A DNA stretch of 5,782 nt, taken from contig CAKUMP010000158.1 in NCBI GenBank assembly GCA_934667795.1, positions 1 through 5,782 of the forward strand. The letters are read 5' to 3'. Below the pieces are notes generated by a model, which saw only the letters and a program-made list of their open reading frames with translations, was not told where the DNA came from and ran no database searches. Both the position numbers and the translations under genes were made by a program. The stretch comes from an uncultured Chthoniobacterales bacterium (GTDB lineage Bacteria; Verrucomicrobiota; Verrucomicrobiia; Chthoniobacterales; CAKUMP01). This document shows, in pieces, positions 1-4,763 of the stretch. The first letter of the stretch is position 1; every line of letters begins with the position of its first letter.

Positions 1-151
1 CACTTACATAAACATGGCATTTACGCAGGTCAGGGGTAAGGTCCACCTCGGCAATCGTCACAAGGCTCGCCTTGAACTGAATCATGCGTTCAATCAAAAC
101 CCCTAATTCCCGTTTCATTACCTCCCGCACACGCGGAATCCGTTTACTCAT
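1..151 (-). CDS. rbfA: Ribosome-binding factor A, RbfA (N-terminal 50 codons; rest beyond the window edge)
   Basis: RbfA is a small KH-fold protein that binds the immature 30S subunit near helix 1 of 16S rRNA and helps its late maturation, notably in the cold. Only the N-terminus is visible: it opens MSKRIPRVREVMKRELG and continues through VTIAEVDLTPDLRKCHVYVS. This matches the family pattern of an R-x-x-R-V helix followed by the 'VTI-V-(S/T)PDL-xA-VYVS' strand-turn-strand. The ATG (complement of 149-151) is chosen because the family starts just before this helix and because it lies 21 bp after the infB stop. There is no clear Shine-Dalgarno sequence before it, only A/T-rich sequence. Third gene of nusA-infB-rbfA, presumably co-transcribed, since no terminator is seen in the gap. 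Family assignment is secure despite truncation by the window edge. Confidence 0.93.
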   Translation of the reverse strand, partial: MSKRIPRVREVMKRELGVLIERMIQFKASLVTIAEVDLTPDLRKCHVYVS

Positions 152-172
152 GACTTAAATTCTTAGAACGAG

Positions 173-2368
173 TTATAATTTTTGAGGAATTTTTTCCAGG
201 ATATAGCATTCAATCACATCTTTAACCTGATATTCATTGAAGTCTCCCAGTTTAATTCCGCATTCCAGCCCGGCACGAACATCCTTCGCATCATCCTGGA
301 AACGTTTAAGCGTTGCAACGGAGCCATCGTAAACCGGCTGGCGTCCGCGTACCACGCGAGCACGAGCGGTCCGTGAAATTCGTCCGTCTGTCACCACGCA
401 CCCAGCTACAATCCCTTTTGAGGTAGGGAAAATTTGTTTTACTTCTGCGTGACCGATCACATTTTCGCGGGTTTCCGGTTCGAGTAATCCGGCCATAGCA
501 TCCTTCATCTGATCGAGTAACTCGTAGATAATGCTATACAATTTAATTTCGATGCCTTCCGCTTTAGCGGCTTTCACTGCACTGTTTTCGACTTTTGTAT
601 TAAAGCCGATAATAATCGCATTGGAAGCACTGGCCAGGAGGACATCTGTCTCGCTGATGGAGCCCACTGCACCGTGCAGGATTTCCACCTCTACCTTTTT
701 ACTCTCGATCTGGTCGAGAGAGCCAATAATTGCTTCGAGCGTCCCCTGGACATCCGCTTTCAGAATGATAGGAAGTTTCTTGATTTCGTCGCCGACGTTA
801 CGTGTGAAGAAATCGAGTGTCAGACGTTGTGGTCTGCTGAGAGAAGCCTGGCGTTTTTCCTGCTGGCGTTCGTCGCTGAGTGTGCGCGCATCTTTTTCGG
901 ACTGCATGACCACTAATTCATCGCCTGAATTGGGTAATCCTGAAAATCCGAGCACCTTAACGGGGGTTGATGGACCGGCGACTTTAATAGAAGCACCGGT
1001 ATCATCGATCAGAGACTTGATTTTTCCCCAATGATCTCCGCAGAGGAAGCCCATTCCGACCTTGAGGGTACCGGTCTGGACAATTACCGTCGCGGTGGGA
1101 CCACGACCTGGTTCCACCTGTGCCTCGATGACCGTTGCCCGTCCGGCAGCTTTACTGGAAGCCTTTAATTCCAGCAACTCCGCTTCGAGCAGAATCATTT
1201 CGAGTAAATGGTCAATCCCGATTCCTTTAAGCGCAGAGACCTCACAAGCGATCACTTCACCGCCCCAGTCTTCTGTCGTAAACCCACGTTCCTGCAACTG
1301 GGTTTTTACGCGATCCGGGTTTGCTCCGGTGGCATCCATCTTATTGATGGCGATAATGATTTTAACATTTGCTGCCTTCGCGTGATTGAGTGCTTCGATG
1401 GTTTGAGGCATCATCCCGTCATCGGCGGCCACCACAATCACTGCAATATCGGTCACATGTGCACCGCGGGCACGCATTTTGGTAAATGCTTCGTGACCGG
1501 GAGTGTCGAGGAAAGTGATTTTTTTCCCTTCGTGTGTGACACTGTAAGCGCCGATATGTTGTGTAATTCCTCCGGCTTCGCGTGCCGCGACCTTCGTCTT
1601 GCGGATCGAGTCGAGAAGGGAAGTTTTTCCATGATCGACATGTCCCATAAATGTCACAATGGGAGCGCGCTGCTGTAATTCTTCTTCGGGAGGAGGTTCG
1701 GGAGTAGGTGGGGGTTCTACCACAGGTTCCGGCTTATGGACACCTGTACCGGTCTTTCGTTTTTCTTTTTCAAAAGTGAATCCGTGTTTTTCACAGATCT
1801 TGGCCGCCACATCCACATCCAGCATATGGTTAATCGCGGCAAAAATTTCCATTTCCATGAGGTCATGGATCACCTGGAACGGGCGAATGCCAAGACGGGT
1901 TGCTAGATCGCGCACCGTAAATGGCGGTTTGAGATGAACGGTTTTATCGTCCGGATCGAACGTTTCCTCGTCATTTTCCTGAGAGGATGTTTCGGCGGAA
2001 GTGGTATCTGCAGGGAGTTCCTGAGTGGGGGTGGCTGAAGGAGTTATTTCAGCGGGTTCTTCTACCGGTTCAGCCGCTTTTTTTTCTGCTTTTTCCGCTT
2101 CTTTTTGTTTTCTGGAAATGGGCGGGAGCGTTTTTCTGGTACGCGTTGCTTTTGGTTTGGTGGCTTTTTCTTCATCGCCACCACCGATCAGAGAAACTGC
2201 CTTAGGCTTGGTTACCTTTTTAGCCGTTTTTTTGGCATCGGCTTCTTTCTCTGCGGCTTCATCCTTAGCTGGATCTTCTTTTGGTTTCCGCCCGATTACC
2301 GGGAGTTTAATTTTCGAAGAAGCGGCGGGCTTGCCTGTACTGGTTTTGGAATTTGCTTTGGATGGCAT
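173..2368 (-). CDS. infB: Translation initiation factor IF-2
   Basis: IF2 is the GTPase that brings fMet-tRNA to the 30S subunit and promotes 50S joining. The 731-residue protein is full length. Residues 1-145 are a low-complexity Lys/Ala/Glu/Pro-rich extension, typical of bacterial IF2 and poorly conserved. About 146-200 is an IF2_N-type helical domain (TVRDLATRLGIRPFQVIHDL), followed by a proline/glutamate linker at 211-230. The G domain shows all motifs: G1 GHVDHGKT 242-249, switch I GGITQHIGA 266-274, G3 DTPGHEAF 288-295, G4 NKMD 342-345, G5 SAL 378-380. Domain II follows from about 410, domain III near 530-620 (ILKADVQGTLEAI), and the tRNA-binding C2 domain is about 630-731 (GIVAGCVVTDGRI to ECYILEKIP). 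The ATG at 2368 gives a normal N-terminus; upstream is A/T-rich without a Shine-Dalgarno motif. It lies 66 bp after nusA and 21 bp before rbfA. All key residues are intact. Confidence 0.98.
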   Translation of the reverse strand: MPSKANSKTSTGKPAASSKIKLPVIGRKPKEDPAKDEAAEKEADAKKTAKKVTKPKAVSLIGGGDEEKATKPKATRTRKTLPPISRKQKEAEKAEKKAAEPVEEPAEITPSATPTQELPADTTSAETSSQENDEETFDPDDKTVHLKPPFTVRDLATRLGIRPFQVIHDLMEMEIFAAINHMLDVDVAAKICEKHGFTFEKEKRKTGTGVHKPEPVVEPPPTPEPPPEEELQQRAPIVTFMGHVDHGKTSLLDSIRKTKVAAREAGGITQHIGAYSVTHEGKKITFLDTPGHEAFTKMRARGAHVTDIAVIVVAADDGMMPQTIEALNHAKAANVKIIIAINKMDATGANPDRVKTQLQERGFTTEDWGGEVIACEVSALKGIGIDHLLEMILLEAELLELKASSKAAGRATVIEAQVEPGRGPTATVIVQTGTLKVGMGFLCGDHWGKIKSLIDDTGASIKVAGPSTPVKVLGFSGLPNSGDELVVMQSEKDARTLSDERQQEKRQASLSRPQRLTLDFFTRNVGDEIKKLPIILKADVQGTLEAIIGSLDQIESKKVEVEILHGAVGSISETDVLLASASNAIIIGFNTKVENSAVKAAKAEGIEIKLYSIIYELLDQMKDAMAGLLEPETRENVIGHAEVKQIFPTSKGIVAGCVVTDGRISRTARARVVRGRQPVYDGSVATLKRFQDDAKDVRAGLECGIKLGDFNEYQVKDVIECYILEKIPQKL

Positions 2369-2434
2369 TGATTAATTTTATTGTTTTCAGGGTAAATTTT
2401 CAGGGGTCGGGGTATTTTCATAGCCGAACTCCAA

Positions 2435-3706
2435 TTACTGAGCATGACTGTTAGCACGTGCTTCGAGTGCGGACTTTGCCAACGCATGAATTTTTTCGCA
2501 TTTGGCTAAATCTTCGTCGATCGCTTCGGCAATTTCTGCTGGTTCCGATTCTACAATCGTCTCCAGGTCAGACATCCCCATCATCACTATTTTATTCGCG
2601 AAGTCGGCATCTATCCCTAACTGTTTGGTCAGGTTATCCGCAGCTTCGGCAATCTGGTTGTCAAAGATATCTTTTTTGGTTTCGTCCTTCTTGATATTAA
2701 CATCCCAGCCAATAAGACGGGAAGTCAGGCGGGCATTTTGTCCGCGGCGGCCAATAGCAAGAGAAAGCTGATCTTCATCAACCGTAATCGTGATCGCTTT
2801 GTTTTTTTCGTCCAGTTCCAAGCTTTGAATTTTCGCAGGCTTGAGCGCTTCGGTCACGAATTCCTCGATATTATCACTCCAGCGAATAATATCAACCTTT
2901 TCATTATTTAATTCACGGACGATGCTGCGGACGCGTGCTCCCCCCATTCCGACGCAAGCGCCGACGGGATCTACTTTATCGTCTTTGGAAGCGACTGCGA
3001 CTTTGGACCGGAAGCCAGCTTCGCGTGCGATTGCCTTGATTTCCACGGTATTATCGGCGATTTCGCTGACTTCCGCCTGGAAGAGGCGTCGAACGAGATT
3101 TGGATGGCTGCGAGAAAGGATAATCTGAGGACCGCGGTGCGTATTTTCAACAGCGACCACATACACACGGATAGCTTCTCCGACATTATAATCTTCGGAG
3201 CTCACGCGTTCTTTTTGAGGCATGATTCCATCAAATTTGCCGAGGTTAATGATCACATCGGAACGATCGAAGCGAGAAACGGTGCCGCTGACGATTTCGC
3301 CTGCGCGGTCACGGAACTCTTTATAGATCAGTTCCAGTTCGATCTGGCGGATGCGCTGATTGAGTGCCTGAAAAGCGGTTTTGGCAGCAACGCGACCAAA
3401 AGACGTGCGGCTGTCGATTTCTTTTTCGATTTCATCACCGGCTTCCACTTCCGGGTTAATACGCTGCGCGTCTTCCACAGAAATTTCCTCGAAAGCATTG
3501 AAAACTTTTTCGACGACTTTCAGTTTCGCGAAAGAGCGGATTTCACCCGTTTTAATATTTACCTCTGTACGGAGATCTTTAACAGGGCCACTTGCCTTTC
3601 TGGCGGCAGAGGTAATGGCAGCCTCAATGACCTGAGCAATTTCCTTGCGGGGAATGCCCTTTTCTTTTTCGTACAAATCCATTATTGAGACTAATTCCGT
3701 ATTCAT
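2435..3706 (-). CDS. nusA: Transcription termination/antitermination factor NusA
   Basis: NusA binds RNA polymerase near the RNA exit channel, promotes pausing and hairpin-dependent termination, and takes part in antitermination. From the chosen start (MNTELVSIMDLYEKEKG) the protein has 423 residues. Residues 1 to about 125 are the polymerase-binding N-terminal domain. An S1 domain spans about 134-198 (GEIVSGTVSRFDRSDVIINL). KH1 carries the GACVGMGGARV signature at 249-259, and KH2 carries AIGRRGQNARL at 317-327. About 368-417 is one helical C-terminal repeat (FANKIVMMGMSDLETIVE). This is intermediate between the two-repeat 495-residue E. coli protein and repeat-less Gram-positive forms. The frame is open back to a GTG at 3757, but that would start inside a terminator hairpin and add 17 atypical residues, so the ATG at 3706 is preferred. 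No Shine-Dalgarno sequence is visible. It is the first gene of its operon; rimP is not upstream. Confidence 0.97.
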   Translation of the reverse strand: MNTELVSIMDLYEKEKGIPRKEIAQVIEAAITSAARKASGPVKDLRTEVNIKTGEIRSFAKLKVVEKVFNAFEEISVEDAQRINPEVEAGDEIEKEIDSRTSFGRVAAKTAFQALNQRIRQIELELIYKEFRDRAGEIVSGTVSRFDRSDVIINLGKFDGIMPQKERVSSEDYNVGEAIRVYVVAVENTHRGPQIILSRSHPNLVRRLFQAEVSEIADNTVEIKAIAREAGFRSKVAVASKDDKVDPVGACVGMGGARVRSIVRELNNEKVDIIRWSDNIEEFVTEALKPAKIQSLELDEKNKAITITVDEDQLSLAIGRRGQNARLTSRLIGWDVNIKKDETKKDIFDNQIAEAADNLTKQLGIDADFANKIVMMGMSDLETIVESEPAEIAEAIDEDLAKCEKIHALAKSALEARANSHAQ

Positions 3707-3781
3707 AAAAAGTGTAATTTTAGCATTAGATAAAAAAAAGTGGGTTATTAAGCCCACTCTTCGAGTCTGGTCTGCCTATTT
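3707..3781 (-). promoter_or_regulatory. 5' leader of the nusA-infB-rbfA mRNA, probable attenuator region
   Basis: This is the predicted untranslated leader between the transcription start inferred from the promoter (an A near 3781, 7 nt after the -10 box) and the nusA ATG at 3706. It contains an intrinsic terminator (3732-3761). A weaker alternative hairpin, ACTC-GAA-GAGT (complement of 3756-3766), can be extended by CC/GG to 3754-3770 and uses the 5' arm of the terminator, so the two structures exclude each other. Premature stopping would give an RNA of about 50 nt. The transcription start and the switching are inferred; the two hairpins are seen in the sequence. Similar hairpins are known before rimP-nusA operons in proteobacteria (from memory). 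Confidence 0.6.
3732..3761 (-). terminator. Intrinsic terminator in the nusA leader (candidate attenuator)
   Basis: Read on the minus strand, AGTGGG (3758-3753) pairs perfectly with CCCACT (3744-3739) around an 8-nt loop CTTAATAA, directly followed by eight T (3739-3732). The stem can grow by three more pairs (A-U, A-U, G-U) into the U tract. This is a textbook Rho-independent terminator. On the plus strand the same hairpin has the A tract in front and no T tract after it, so it works leftward only. No minus-strand gene lies upstream of it in the gap, so it stands between the nusA promoter and nusA itself. That makes attenuation more likely than ordinary end-of-gene termination. Confidence 0.85.
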
Positions 3782-3787
3782 CCCCCT

Positions 3788-3816
3788 ATTATAGAGAGGA
3801 GTATTCACATCGTCAA
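3788..3816 (-). promoter_or_regulatory. Sigma-70-type promoter of the nusA-infB-rbfA operon
   Basis: On the minus strand TTGACG (complement of 3811-3816) and TATAAT (complement of 3788-3793) are separated by exactly 17 bp. The -35 box has one mismatch to consensus and the -10 box is perfect. The predicted start is an A near 3781, giving a leader of about 75 nt. Position and orientation fit a strong, growth-related promoter for the translation-factor operon. Confidence 0.88.
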
Positions 3817-3897
3817 GCCTTGAAGGTAAAGAGAAATAATAAAGTAAGAGGAATGAAAGAAATGTGAGGGTGCACAGAGAGAATTGATGCAGGAAGG

Positions 3898-3926
3898 TTG
3901 ACAAAAGCGGGAGTGGCTTTGATAAT
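3898..3926 (+). promoter_or_regulatory. Sigma-70-type promoter of the UVR-motif gene
   Basis: TTGACA (3898-3903, perfect -35) and GATAAT (3921-3926, one mismatch -10) are spaced by 17 bp. Transcription would start near 3933, leaving a leader of only about 14 nt before the ATG at 3947. It diverges from the nusA promoter, with 81 bp between the two -35 boxes. That spacer is purine-rich on the plus strand and shows no operator I recognise. Confidence 0.85.
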
Positions 3927-3946
3927 TTCGTGAATTACGGGAAACT

Positions 3947-4678
3947 ATGGAATTGGATTTAAATAATCTACTAGATGGATGGGAGCATGAACCTGGGCAG
4001 ATCAGCGTGCGCAAGGTCGTGGGGCGTGATGGACGGGATAAACTGCAGATGCGGATCGACATGGGTTTAATACAAATGGAGATGGATGGGCGTCCGGACG
4101 GCAAACGCCCCCATGGAAAAGCGACTTGTCTGGAATACCACCAGGAGAGAGCGGCAGAGTCGGAGGGCGTGTATGTGCTGACTGCGGAAGACTGTGGGGA
4201 ACTGCAGCAGGAAGGCGTGCAGTATTATCACCGGTATATCAGTTTATTTCAGTTAGAAGATTTTGCCGGGGTAGTAAGAGACACGCAAAGGAACCTGGAT
4301 TTATTTGATTTTGTCGCGGAGCATGCGGAATCTACGGAACTGGTGGCTGCATTTGAGCAATATCGGGCATACGTTTTGATGATGCGTACGCGTGGAGAAG
4401 CATCGTTAGCGTTGGAGTCCGGGAATTTTGCATTAGCGGAAGAGTTGGTGGAAGCCGGGAAAGCGGAAATCGAGGGGGTATTGGCGGATGAGCACAAGGC
4501 AAGTTCGCCGGAACTGGAGTTTTTGAATTTGTGGTTAGAAGATATACGGGAAAAACGTCCGGTATCGAAGCTGGAAGAAATGGAACGGGAGTTAAAGGAT
4601 GCCATCCGGGATGAAGCCTATGAACGGGCGGCAGAATTAAGGGATGCCATTCAGGAGTTGAAACGTCGGAAAGCGTAA
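3947..4678 (+). CDS. UVR-motif (UvrB/UvrC motif) protein of unknown function
   Basis: A soluble acidic protein of 243 residues with no signal peptide or membrane segment. The N-terminal block (residues 1-57) contains EPGQISVRKVVGRDGRDKLQMR and then GLIQMEMDGRPDGKRPHG. I recall this arrangement from planctomycete and verrucomicrobial proteins annotated only as UvrB/UvrC motif-containing. Residues 60-185 are predicted mainly helical (VQYYHRYISLFQLEDFAGVV; ALESGNFALAEELVEAG) and could form TPR-like hairpins. Residues about 207-241 fit the UVR motif (LEEMERELKDAI, then YERAAELRDAIQEL), a short helical hairpin that in UvrB binds UvrC and in McsA-type proteins binds partner proteins. No nuclease, helicase or ATPase motif is present, so this is an adaptor or scaffold at most. 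The ATG gives the family-like N-terminus and sits 14 nt after the predicted transcription start; only a weak GGGA precedes it. It is divergent from nusA and 85 bp before a transport gene. The role is not known. Confidence 0.9.
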   Translation: MELDLNNLLDGWEHEPGQISVRKVVGRDGRDKLQMRIDMGLIQMEMDGRPDGKRPHGKATCLEYHQERAAESEGVYVLTAEDCGELQQEGVQYYHRYISLFQLEDFAGVVRDTQRNLDLFDFVAEHAESTELVAAFEQYRAYVLMMRTRGEASLALESGNFALAEELVEAGKAEIEGVLADEHKASSPELEFLNLWLEDIREKRPVSKLEEMERELKDAIRDEAYERAAELRDAIQELKRRKA

Positions 4679-4751
4679 ATGTGAGCTGTTTTATGGGATT
4701 ATTTCATATGAAGCAGGAACCGGGAACAGGTGAGGGGAACAACGGAGCCAC

Positions 4752-4757
4752 AGGAGG
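4752..4757 (+). promoter_or_regulatory. Strong Shine-Dalgarno sequence fixing the start of the substrate-binding protein
   Basis: AGGAGG is followed, after 6 bases, by the ATG at 4764. It is a full-length anti-16S match at ideal distance, and it decides this start over the in-frame ATG six codons later. It is the only such site before any gene in this window. Confidence 0.9.
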
Positions 4758-4763
4758 GGCATT

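Noticed and set aside
1639..1648. Internal start giving a shorter IF2 isoform at Met241
   Set aside because: It would begin inside the G1 motif and remove essential residues; no ribosome site is visible.
531..1678. Long plus-strand open frames opposite infB (for example 531-1034 and 1208-1678)
   Set aside because: They are antisense shadows of a clearly conserved IF2; their translations show no family features and no ribosome sites.
3104..3688. 194-codon plus-strand open frame opposite nusA
   Set aside because: It lies wholly antisense to the conserved NusA S1 and N-terminal domains, and its Phe/Asp-rich translation looks like a frame shadow.
3707..3757. Longer nusA starting at GTG 3757
   Set aside because: The start would lie inside the terminator hairpin and the added 17 residues (GLITHFFLSN...) are unlike NusA N-termini; MNTEL at 3706 fits the family.
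3732..3761. tRNA or other structured RNA gene before nusA (as metY in E. coli)
   Set aside because: There is only about 20 nt between the promoter start and the hairpin, too short for a tRNA, and no T-loop motif is present.
3817..3897. Operator or origin-like element in the purine-rich spacer between the divergent promoters
   Set aside because: Only a 4-bp inverted repeat (TGTG/CACA) and a GTGCAC palindrome are present, and no repeated boxes; too little to call a site.
4249..4605. 118-codon minus-strand frame opposite the UVR-motif gene
   Set aside because: Serine/asparagine-rich antisense shadow with no recognisable domain; the plus-strand protein has family motifs throughout.
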